Positions 1 through 5,319 of a stretch of 7,786 nucleotides of DNA are shown piece after piece. The stretch's first letter is position 1; each line of letters starts with the position of its first letter. The notes below the pieces were generated by a model, which did not search any database, was not told the origin of the DNA, and was given only the letters and a program-made list of their open reading frames with translations. This stretch comes from an uncultured Eubacteriales bacterium (GTDB lineage Bacteria > Bacillota > Clostridia > Oscillospirales > RGIG7773), in the NCBI GenBank assembly GCA_934541205.1, contig CAKTDK010000081.1, positions 1 to 7,786 of the forward strand. The letters are read 5' to 3'. A program made the translations under genes and the position numbers.

Positions 1-103
1 CAGGAAAAATATCAAAGCTGTTGAATACTCTATAATAATAAAAACATCCCGCTACTAAAGATATACATAGCAAAACGATTACAGGTACCATCTATTTATT
101 CAT
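1..103 (-). CDS. Start of an unidentified membrane or lipoprotein gene, interrupted by TAG at codon 4
   Basis: Reading leftward there is a strong Shine-Dalgarno AAGGAG (116-111), a 7-base gap, then ATG (103-101) AAT AAA TAG ATG GTA. After the TAG (94-92) the same frame stays open to the window edge and reads MVPVIVLLCISLVAGC followed by FYYYRVFNSFDIFP. That is a hydrophobic stretch ending in a lipobox-like VAGC or simply a membrane anchor. If the first ATG is the ancestral start, the product would be MNK-x-MVPVIVLL, a normal signal peptide with a basic n-region, and the gene now has a nonsense mutation. If ATG 91-89 is used, the Shine-Dalgarno gap would be about 19 bases, too long unless ribosomes reinitiate after the three-codon MNK peptide. 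Only about 30 codons are visible, so the family cannot be named. It could be a pseudogene, a reinitiating gene or a sequence error. Confidence 0.5.
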
Positions 104-121
104 AATAAAACTCCTTGCAGT

Positions 122-249
122 ATTTGTATTATATTTTACTTAAATTTAAGGGTTAAAGACTCTCTTATTGGCATTACGTTTATTTTAAATAGCTTAAAAA
201 TGAGAAGATGAAAATTTTTTAATTGCAATCATTTGTATTACATTTTACT
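122..249. repeat. Near-identical 19-bp direct repeat pair, 109 bp apart
   Basis: ATTTGTATTATATTTTACT at 122-140 recurs as ATTTGTATTACATTTTACT at 231-249, with one mismatch. The left copy contains the -10 box of the candidate left-edge promoter. In the right copy the equivalent hexamer is TGTAAT and no good -35 precedes it. The bases between (141-230) show no open frame or RNA-like fold that I can support. The pair may be a duplicated promoter or binding site, or an old small duplication. Confidence 0.5.
128..156 (-). promoter_or_regulatory. Candidate promoter for the left-edge gene
   Basis: On the minus strand TTAACC (156-151) is followed by a 17-base spacer and a perfect TATAAT (133-128). 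The spacer contains a perfect 12-bp palindrome, CTTAAATTTAAG (139-150), a possible repressor site. The predicted start of transcription near 121 would leave a very short leader before the AAGGAG at 116-111. The -35 matches only four of six consensus bases. Confidence 0.4.
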
Positions 250-275
250 CTAAATAAACTTAAAAATCAACAATT

Positions 276-312
276 AAAAAATCCCTTATTGTATTATCAA
301 TAAGGGATTTTT
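276..312 (-). terminator. Rho-independent terminator of the small lipoprotein gene
   Basis: Perfect arms AAAAATCCCTTATTG and CAATAAGGGATTTTT flank a 6-base TATTAT loop (292-297). On the minus strand the stem ends in a run of T. It starts two bases beyond the lipoprotein stop codon, so it belongs to that gene. Confidence 0.9.
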
Positions 313-313
313 C

Positions 314-682
314 TTATTTTACATAGGAAAATATAGCTTCATCAGAAACGGGAGTTTCCATTTCATATACTTTTACTTCATTTTTTGAACTGTCTTTATC
401 GAAAATCAATTTTCCGTCTTTTATGTCAAAAACATAAGCATTTTCGTCCAAAATAAGTTTATTGTCTTTAACTTCATATTTTCCTGTATTTAAAGTACTG
501 CTTAAAAAAGAATACGTAAACAAATATTCTCCGTTTTCCTGAAGTTCCACATAGGGAGCAGGCATTTCACCGGAAACCTCCATTTGATATTTTCCTGCTT
601 TTAAAACGGTATTTTCTTTGCTGCATCCGAAAAGAAGTATTGATGATAAAACAGCTGATAACAAAACCAAATACTTTTTCAT
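314..682 (-). CDS. Small secreted lipoprotein of unknown function (122 aa)
   Basis: The product starts with a basic n-region (MKKY), a hydrophobic core and the lipobox LLFGC. Cys20 is therefore the expected lipidated residue after signal peptidase II cleavage, which anchors the protein on the outer face of the membrane. The mature part is about 100 residues, acidic and without cysteines. It has short alternating segments such as GKYQMEV, GEYLFTY, GKYEVKDNKLIL and DGKLIFD, which look like repeated beta-hairpins. This pattern is common in small Firmicute lipoproteins that carry one lipocalin-like or META-like barrel, but I do not recognise a named family. The start is supported by GGTGG (694-690) seven bases before ATG. 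It is a single-gene unit with its own terminator directly downstream. Function unknown. Confidence 0.85.
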   Translation of the reverse strand: MKKYLVLLSAVLSSILLFGCSKENTVLKAGKYQMEVSGEMPAPYVELQENGEYLFTYSFLSSTLNTGKYEVKDNKLILDENAYVFDIKDGKLIFDKDSSKNEVKVYEMETPVSDEAIFSYVK

Positions 683-724
683 AACATAACCACCTTTTTT
701 TTTAAAATAACAAAAATTTATGAA

Positions 725-945
725 TGCTATATGAATTATTTAAAAACTATTTATTATAAACATAAAATATATGAATTATTATAGTCTAAAGTAAGTACTA
801 TATGGATTATTACAGATGAAAAGTACAATGCTATAGAATAATTACAGAGACAAAGTATAATACTATATGAATTATCCCAGACAAAAAGTTATGAATATAT
901 ATAAATTATTATTATAGACATAAAAATATAAATGTTGTATAATTA
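725..945. repeat. Degenerate tandem repeat array, ~33-bp unit, six to seven copies
   Basis: A core close to TACTATATGAATTATTACAG recurs with starts near 725, 765, 796, 829, 861 and 895, and a weaker copy near 933. Most steps are 31 to 34 bp (one is 40), about three helical turns. Examples are TGCTATATGAATTATT (725-740), TACTATATGGATTATT (796-811), TGCTATAGAATAATTA (829-844) and TACTATATGAATTATC (861-876). From the third copy on, the core is followed by a spacer resembling CAGACAAAAAGTA. The array fills most of the 295-bp gap between the lipoprotein and the nucleotidyltransferase gene. It contains no open frame, and its last unit merges with the promoter of the downstream gene. It may be a decayed minisatellite, an array of binding sites on one helix face, or repeated promoter fragments. 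Confidence 0.6.
915..943 (+). promoter_or_regulatory. Sigma-A-type promoter of the GlmU-like gene
   Basis: TAGACA (915-920) lies 17 bases before a perfect TATAAT (938-943), which puts the transcription start near 950, about 28 bases before the start codon. The -35 hexamer is part of the last unit of the tandem repeat array: CAGACA and GAGACA occur at the same place in earlier units. Confidence 0.65.
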
Positions 946-977
946 TAAGAAAAAATAATGAAAGGTATAATATTTTA

Positions 978-1706
978 ATGAAAAGCATTGTAATGGCGGC
1001 AGGAAAAGGCACAAGACTTCAAAGCGAAAAATTCAATCTGCCGAAGGTTTTAAGAGAAGCTAATGGAAAAGCACTTATAGATTACGTTCTTGAAAATGTT
1101 CCGTTTATCAAAAAGGAAGATACTGTAATAGTAGCAGGATACATGAAAGAAAAAGTTATGGAACATTTGGGAAATGAATATAAATTTGCCGTACAGCAGC
1201 AGCAGCTTGGAACAGGGCATGCAGTAATGATGGCTGAAGAGGCTTTAAAAGATTATACGGGAAATGTTATTGTTCTTTCTGGAGATATGCCTCTTATCTC
1301 AAAGGGAACTTATGAAAATATTGTAAATTTTCATGAAGAAAACAGATGTGACTGCACGGTTCTTACTTGTGTTACCGATAAAAAGCTTCCATTTGGAAGA
1401 ATAATCAAAGAAAACGATATGGTAATAAATATTGTTGAAGAAAAAGACTGTACCGAAGAACAAAAAAAGATAAAAGAGCTTAATGCAGGAGTATATGTTT
1501 TTGACAGTAAAAAACTTTTTGAAAATCTTAAAAATATAAAAAATACAAACGCTCAATGCGAATATTATCTTACAGATGTGCCGAAAATTATGGCAGCAAA
1601 AGGATATAAAGTAATGTCTTTTCCGATATTTGACGAAATAGAAATAACGGGAGTCAACACTCAGGAAGATTTGGATTATGTTGAAAACATCTTAAGAAAT
1701 AAATAA
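978..1706 (+). CDS. GlmU-type UDP-N-acetylglucosamine pyrophosphorylase, single-domain form
   Basis: Likely makes UDP-GlcNAc from UTP and GlcNAc-1-phosphate in the cytoplasm, supplying peptidoglycan and surface glycan synthesis. The Rossmann-like nucleotidyltransferase fold shows every landmark of the GlmU N-terminal domain: MAAGKGTR (6-13), PKV with Lys23, QQQLGTGHA (74-82), GDMPL with metal-binding Asp103, FGRI (139-142), IVEEKDCTEEQ (152-162), NAG (169-171), AQCEYYLTD (192-200) and GVN with the second metal ligand Asn225. At 242 aa it stops where the domain ends. The left-handed beta-helix acetyltransferase half of bifunctional GlmU (about 450 aa) is absent, so acetylation of GlcN-1-P must come from another protein. 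The weak AAAGG ribosome site (961-965) is 12 bases before ATG. It is monocistronic, with its own promoter and terminator. A related sugar-phosphate nucleotidyltransferase activity cannot be excluded. Confidence 0.9.
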   Translation: MKSIVMAAGKGTRLQSEKFNLPKVLREANGKALIDYVLENVPFIKKEDTVIVAGYMKEKVMEHLGNEYKFAVQQQQLGTGHAVMMAEEALKDYTGNVIVLSGDMPLISKGTYENIVNFHEENRCDCTVLTCVTDKKLPFGRIIKENDMVINIVEEKDCTEEQKKIKELNAGVYVFDSKKLFENLKNIKNTNAQCEYYLTDVPKIMAAKGYKVMSFPIFDEIEITGVNTQEDLDYVENILRNK

Positions 1707-1707
1707 T

Positions 1708-1739
1708 AAAAAGCATCAGTTATATAACTGATGCTTTTT
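1708..1739. terminator. Perfect 32-bp palindromic bidirectional terminator
   Basis: Arms AAAAAGCATCAGTTAT (1708-1723) and ATAACTGATGCTTTTT (1724-1739) are exact reverse complements with no separate loop. It starts one base after the stop of the nucleotidyltransferase and ends one base before the stop of the convergent XRE gene. Either strand yields a GC-containing stem followed by T-rich sequence, so it serves both genes. Confidence 0.93.
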
Positions 1740-1740
1740 A

Positions 1741-2718
1741 TTATTTATTTGAAACCGAATTTAATATTACCGCAATACCGCCGTAAATAACTCCTGCAAC
1801 AGGCCATACAATCCAGCTTCTTCCCCAATCATTTGTTAAAAAGCTGTAAGCCAAAAATACTGCTGTAATTAACAGCCAGTAAACCGTACTTATTACTCCT
1901 GTAAAAGAACTTTTCTTTTTATTTTGCTTTGTATAATCCCCTTCCTGAAGAAGTTTTTGCATACTTGCCCAATTAATGCCTCCGGTTATAAAAAACATAA
2001 CTCCGATACCGGCAATTATCATAGTTAAACATAGCATAGATACCATAAACAAATCATTTTCCGGCAAAAAAATCCCTGAAAATAAAGGAATTACTGACAA
2101 TATGCAAAGAAAAGTTCCTATTATATTATATCGTGTATAAGTATCTTTATATAATTTCTGACGTTCTTTTACCATGTCTGAAACACCATACTGCGTTTCA
2201 AATACTTCTTTTTCCAAATATTCAAAAGAACTTGTTTTTGCTCCGCATGATATAAATATTGCCGATGCTGCGGCTACAATAAGAAATATTACTATAAGCC
2301 CTATTGCACCTGCAAATTCTTCAGAAATATAAGATGAATACATTTCACTTGCTGCCCCTAAAAACAAAAGGCATATAGGAGAGATTATACATAAAAATGC
2401 AGCAAATGCAATAAGTTTTGCTGTTAAACTTTTGATTGTCAGAAACTCATTTGCTTCTTCCATAGAAACATGTCTTACCGACGCTGTATCATTGGGAGCA
2501 TCTGTATATTCTTCACATTCAATTTCGTCTTTTAATAAATAGTCGGTACTAACCCCAAATATTTCTCCTAATTTTAATATTTTATCCAAGTCGGGAATTG
2601 ACTGCGCTCCTTCCCATTTTGACACTGCCTGTCTTGATACACTCATTTTTTCTGCCAATTCTTCTTGCGACCATCCACTCTTTTTGCGCAGCAAAATAAT
2701 TTTATCTGCCAAAATCAT
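1741..2718 (-). CDS. XRE-family DNA-binding protein with six-helix membrane domain
   Basis: A probable membrane-anchored transcription regulator of 325 aa. Residues 3-62 are a Cro/CI helix-turn-helix: DKIILLRKKSGWSQEELAEK, then MSVSRQAVSKWE (the recognition helix) and the PDLDKILKLGEIFGVSTDYLL tail in two parts. After an acidic linker (about 64-95) there are six predicted membrane helices near 101-122, 136-158, 198-217, 224-247, 275-293 and 301-320, with a charged loop (about 163-195) between helices 2 and 3. This layout is common in Clostridia; the ligand or signal is unknown. The frame is open from GTG 2727-2725, but that GTG lies inside the ribosome site GAGGTG. ATG 2718-2716, eight bases after the AGG, is the better start and gives the usual family opening MILADKI. 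A perfect dyad upstream may be its own operator. Confidence 0.88.
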   Translation of the reverse strand: MILADKIILLRKKSGWSQEELAEKMSVSRQAVSKWEGAQSIPDLDKILKLGEIFGVSTDYLLKDEIECEEYTDAPNDTASVRHVSMEEANEFLTIKSLTAKLIAFAAFLCIISPICLLFLGAASEMYSSYISEEFAGAIGLIVIFLIVAAASAIFISCGAKTSSFEYLEKEVFETQYGVSDMVKERQKLYKDTYTRYNIIGTFLCILSVIPLFSGIFLPENDLFMVSMLCLTMIIAGIGVMFFITGGINWASMQKLLQEGDYTKQNKKKSSFTGVISTVYWLLITAVFLAYSFLTNDWGRSWIVWPVAGVIYGGIAVILNSVSNK

Positions 2719-2724
2719 ATATTT

Positions 2725-2730
2725 CACCTC
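2725..2730 (-). promoter_or_regulatory. Ribosome binding site that fixes the XRE start
   Basis: On the minus strand GAGGTG AAATAT ATG places a strong Shine-Dalgarno (2730-2725) six bases before ATG 2718. The GTG inside the same motif therefore cannot be the main start, and the protein begins three residues later than the longest open frame. Confidence 0.75.
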
Positions 2731-2802
2731 ATATAAATGTTTTATTTTATACTATAATACAATTTTAAGCAGTTGCATACCACCATTTCAGACTTTTCAA
2801 TT

Positions 2803-2821
2803 TGTCAACCTACAGTTGACA
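2803..2821. promoter_or_regulatory. Perfect dyad TGTCAAC-N5-GTTGACA upstream of the XRE gene
   Basis: Two exact 7-bp arms, TGTCAAC (2803-2809) and GTTGACA (2815-2821), surround CTACA. It lies 85 bases upstream of the XRE start in a gap with no gene, and its half-site size suits a dimeric helix-turn-helix protein. Each arm contains a TTGACA hexamer facing outward. I found no well-spaced -10 for either: the plus-strand TATAAT at 2835-2840 is only 13 bases away. Operator function is inferred from symmetry and position. Confidence 0.5.
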
Positions 2822-2861
2822 TATTATGTTTTTATATAATTTTTAAGATGTTAAACGAAAG

Positions 2862-2893
2862 TTTTCTAATAAAATAATATTTTTATTGGAAAA
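2862..2893. repeat. AT-rich imperfect inverted repeat in the MATE-XRE gap
   Basis: TTTTCTAATAAAA (2862-2874) pairs with TTTTTATTGGAAAA (2880-2893), with one wobble or mismatch. It lies downstream of the MATE stop codon on the minus strand. It lacks a GC core and a clear T-run, so it may mark the 3' end of the MATE transcript but is not a convincing terminator. The rest of the 2728-2975 gap holds the XRE upstream dyad and no gene I can support. Confidence 0.35.
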
Positions 2894-2975
2894 GATTATT
2901 TTCCCATGTTATTGGCTAAAAAACGAAGTTTCCGAAGAATCTTTTCAGTTTAAAAAGTTTTATAAATTCATAAGC

Positions 2976-4292
2976 CTATATTCTGCCTTTTTTATTTATC
3001 CGCAGATAAAAAATTATAACGGCAATAAAAGTTATAAACTCCGTAAACAAAAACGACAGCCACACTCCATTCATTGAAAAAAGCTGCGAAAAAATTATAA
3101 CGCACGGAATTATAACAAGAATTCCTCTCAAAACAGATATCAGCAAAGCCTCTTTAGGTTTTTCCACAGCTGCAAAAAACGCAGCTGCTACTATATTCAT
3201 ACCTGCAAATAAAAATCCCGTAAAATAAATTTTAATACCTTTTTGAGCCATAACGCTCAAAGAATAATCCTTTGACTCATTAAACAAATCCACTATGATT
3301 TTGGAATTCAAAAAAACTATAAAATATACGCCTAACGAAATTATCAAAGACAAAATTATACCCATTCGTAATAGCTTATGAGTATCTTTTAAATTTCCTT
3401 TTCCGTAGCTTCTGCTCAAAAGAGGCTGAAGTCCCTGAGTTATCCCTGTAAACACCGAAAGAACTACAATAGCTGTATTTACCACAATTCCGTATGCTGC
3501 AACGCCTATATTGCCTGAGATATTAAGTATTAACATATTAAAAACAATAATAACTATTCCGGAAGATATCTCTGTAATAAACGCAGCAATACCAAGCCTG
3601 CACATATAATATATTTCTTTTATTCTAAAAGCACATTTTATAAATTTAAAATTATTTTTTCTTTTTATAAAATGAACTGATAAAACAGCAAGTCCTACCA
3701 TAGGAGAAATTCCCGTTGCAAGAGCAGCCCCGAACATTCCCATATTCAAAGGATATACAAATATATAATCAAATACAATGTTAAAAAGACTTCCCGCAAC
3801 CATGGCTGCCATGGAAAGTCCGGGAGCTTTATCATTTCTTACAAAACATCCTATAAACGTATTAAATATAAAAAATACAGAAAAACAAGATAATGTTCTT
3901 ATATAAGTAGAAGTCATTGAAGCGGTTGTTTCATCCGCCCCCAAAAGATATGCTAAATTGTCTGAAAACACAGTTCCTATCAAAGTAAACAAAAGCCCCG
4001 CAACAACAGATACCTTTACTGCATTTGAAAAAGCGGCATTTGCCTCTTCTTTTTGATTTCCCGCAGAAAAAATTGCATATTTTGTAGCAGAACCTATAGA
4101 AAACATAAGCGCCGAAGCGTTAATAACGGTATATACGGGTATGGCGAGGTTTAAAGCCGTAAGACCAAGAGCTCCTACTCCGTTGGAAATAAAAAACGTA
4201 TCTGCAAGTATATAGCAGGATATACCTATCATACCGATTATATTAAGACTTACATATTTAAAAAATTCAAAGCCAAGGCTTTTATTTTTCAT
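2976..4292 (-). CDS. MATE family multidrug efflux pump, MepA-like
   Basis: An integral membrane antiporter expected to export drugs or other cationic compounds using a sodium or proton gradient. The 438-aa length and about twelve hydrophobic helices in two six-helix bundles fit the family. Visible signatures are ADTFFIS (30-36) with GLTALNLAIPV (43-53) in the first bundle; FVRND (150-154), GSLFNIVFDYIFVYPLNMG (167-185) and GAALATG (188-194) in helices 4-6; and TQGLQPLLSRSYGKG (285-299), the hallmark of the second bundle. These match the MepA/NorM-type branch typical of Firmicutes. ATG 4292 follows GGAGG (4301-4297) by four bases; the stop is TAG. It lies 64 bases downstream of the LysR gene on the same strand, with no terminator between them but with its own promoter and overlapping palindrome. 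The substrate cannot be told from sequence. Confidence 0.95.
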   Translation of the reverse strand: MKNKSLGFEFFKYVSLNIIGMIGISCYILADTFFISNGVGALGLTALNLAIPVYTVINASALMFSIGSATKYAIFSAGNQKEEANAAFSNAVKVSVVAGLLFTLIGTVFSDNLAYLLGADETTASMTSTYIRTLSCFSVFFIFNTFIGCFVRNDKAPGLSMAAMVAGSLFNIVFDYIFVYPLNMGMFGAALATGISPMVGLAVLSVHFIKRKNNFKFIKCAFRIKEIYYMCRLGIAAFITEISSGIVIIVFNMLILNISGNIGVAAYGIVVNTAIVVLSVFTGITQGLQPLLSRSYGKGNLKDTHKLLRMGIILSLIISLGVYFIVFLNSKIIVDLFNESKDYSLSVMAQKGIKIYFTGFLFAGMNIVAAAFFAAVEKPKEALLISVLRGILVIIPCVIIFSQLFSMNGVWLSFLFTEFITFIAVIIFYLRINKKGRI

Positions 4293-4320
4293 AATACCTC
4301 CGTTTTTATAATAATTTTTT

Positions 4321-4360
4321 ATATAGTGGGTACTATATCATATACAAATAGAAAAATCAA
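4321..4360 (-). promoter_or_regulatory. MATE gene promoter with palindromic operator over the -10 box
   Basis: Minus-strand TTGATT (4360-4355, overlapping the LysR stop codon), a 17-base spacer and TATAGT (4337-4332) form a good promoter. It is preceded by an extended -10 TG (TGATATAGT). The -10 is one arm of a palindrome ATATAGT-ACCC-ACTATAT (4338-4321), and the other arm covers the expected transcription start. A protein bound there would block polymerase, so this gene is probably repressed until an inducer appears. The regulator is not identified. Confidence 0.65.
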
Positions 4361-5214
4361 GCGTTTTCAAAATCCTCTATTTCTTTTATAAACAAATTAT
4401 CTTTTAAATAAACATAATTAAATTCATGTATTATCTTTTCATTTTTTAAAGTAAAACAGCTTAATTCCTTATCATTTTCTATAACAGGAAAATATACAAG
4501 AGAAATTCCCATATTTTTTAAAACAAGCTGTTTTATAATATTAAAATCGGATATTTCCGTAACCTTTTTAAAATTATTCAAAGAATAATTTTTTTCTTTT
4601 AAAAAAAGTTCAAATATGTTTCTTGTACCGGACCCCTTTTCACGCACAATAAGATTTTCTTTAAATAAATCATTTATATTTATTTCTTTTCCGGCAAAAG
4701 AATGATTTTTTGAACATATTCCCACAAAAGTTTCTCTTTTAAAAAGCTTATATCCGTATTTGCCTTTATCAAATATTCCTTCAATAACAGAAACATCTAT
4801 TTTTCCCTGTTCCAAAAGCTTTAACAGTTCTTTTGTATTTCCCGTTATAAGAGAAATATTTCGTTTTTCATCATTTTTTAAATAATTGTATATTTTATTT
4901 TTAAGTACAAACTGACTTATTGTTTTTGTAGCTCCGATTTTCAAAATTCTGTCTTTATCCATCGACATAATTTCTTTTTTTATATTATCACTGTTATGGA
5001 CCATAGATCTGGCATACAGTTCCAAAACAATTCCTTTTTTTGTTTTTGAAAGAAGCTTTCCTTTATAGGAAAACAATTTACCGCCGTATACTTCCTCAAG
5101 ATATTTTATATGCTGTGTTACTGCGGGCTGAGTTATACAAAGCTTTTCCGCTGTTTTTGTATAATTCATTGTATCGCAGAGAGTTAAAAAAGTTTTTATT
5201 CTGAAATCTATCAT
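4357..5214 (-). CDS. LysR-family transcriptional regulator (YeiE/CysL-like)
   Basis: Cytoplasmic DNA-binding regulator, 285 aa, close to the family norm of about 290-300. The N-terminal winged helix-turn-helix runs over residues 1-60: FLTLCDTMNYTKTAEKL, then CITQPAVTQHIKYLEE (the recognition helix) and GGKLFSYKGK. Residues about 88-280 form the periplasmic-binding-like effector domain, with ILKIGATKTIS (about 90-100), IDVSVIEG and REKGSGTRNIFE. The last motif is typical of the CysB/CysL/YeiE branch that senses small anions or sulfur compounds. It is transcribed away from the YeiH-family gene, 105 bp apart, the same arrangement as enterobacterial yeiE-yeiH, so that transporter is the likely target. 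Its ribosome site is weak (GGTG about ten bases upstream). No terminator follows, so transcripts may run into the MATE gene. The effector cannot be assigned from sequence. Confidence 0.93.
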   Translation of the reverse strand: MIDFRIKTFLTLCDTMNYTKTAEKLCITQPAVTQHIKYLEEVYGGKLFSYKGKLLSKTKKGIVLELYARSMVHNSDNIKKEIMSMDKDRILKIGATKTISQFVLKNKIYNYLKNDEKRNISLITGNTKELLKLLEQGKIDVSVIEGIFDKGKYGYKLFKRETFVGICSKNHSFAGKEININDLFKENLIVREKGSGTRNIFELFLKEKNYSLNNFKKVTEISDFNIIKQLVLKNMGISLVYFPVIENDKELSCFTLKNEKIIHEFNYVYLKDNLFIKEIEDFENA

Positions 5215-5243
5215 AAAACATTTTCACCAACTATAAAAAATAC

Positions 5244-5267
5244 TTATAAATATATAATTATTTATAA
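5244..5267. promoter_or_regulatory. Perfect 9+6+9 dyad, candidate LysR binding site
   Basis: Arms TTATAAATA (5244-5252) and TATTTATAA (5259-5267) flank TATAAT in the middle of the LysR-YeiH divergent gap. It contains T-N11-A spacings expected of LysR boxes, and its position lets one site act on both genes. AT-only dyads arise by chance more easily than mixed ones, so this is a candidate only. Confidence 0.45.
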
Positions 5268-5268
5268 T

Positions 5269-5300
5269 TTGATTTTATCATAATCCAATGATAAAATCAA
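5269..5300. promoter_or_regulatory. Perfect 12-bp dyad overlapping the likely yeiH promoter
   Basis: Arms TTGATTTTATCA (5269-5280) and TGATAAAATCAA (5289-5300) are exact reverse complements around an 8-base spacer. Read as a plus-strand promoter, TTGATT (5269-5274), 17 bases and TAAAAT (5292-5297) fit a sigma-A site just ahead of the AGGAG ribosome site (5307-5311) and ATG 5320. A regulator bound to the dyad would control yeiH directly. Alternatively the promoter lies further left, at the TATAAT of 5253-5258 or 5263-5268, and the dyad is a leader hairpin. Confidence 0.55.
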
Positions 5301-5319
5301 TTAAAAAGGAGAGAGTATA

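Noticed and set aside
725..945. Possible CRISPR array, because the repeat step is about 33 bp
   Set aside because: Copies are degenerate and contiguous, with no unique spacers between conserved repeats, and no cas gene is present.
958..978. Six-codon mini-frame MKGIIF whose stop overlaps the GlmU-gene start (TAATG)
   Set aside because: No ribosome site precedes ATG 958, and AAAGG at 961-965 is better read as the ribosome site of the real gene. The overlap is probably chance.
2918..2941. Weak UUCG-loop hairpin followed by six T as a terminator for the MATE gene
   Set aside because: The stem is only three clean pairs plus a mismatch, and four bases separate it from the T-run, so it falls below what I would annotate.
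2886..3077. Plus-strand 63-codon frame overlapping the end of the MATE gene
   Set aside because: No ribosome site, partly antisense to a clear gene, and a composition typical of an AT-rich shadow frame.
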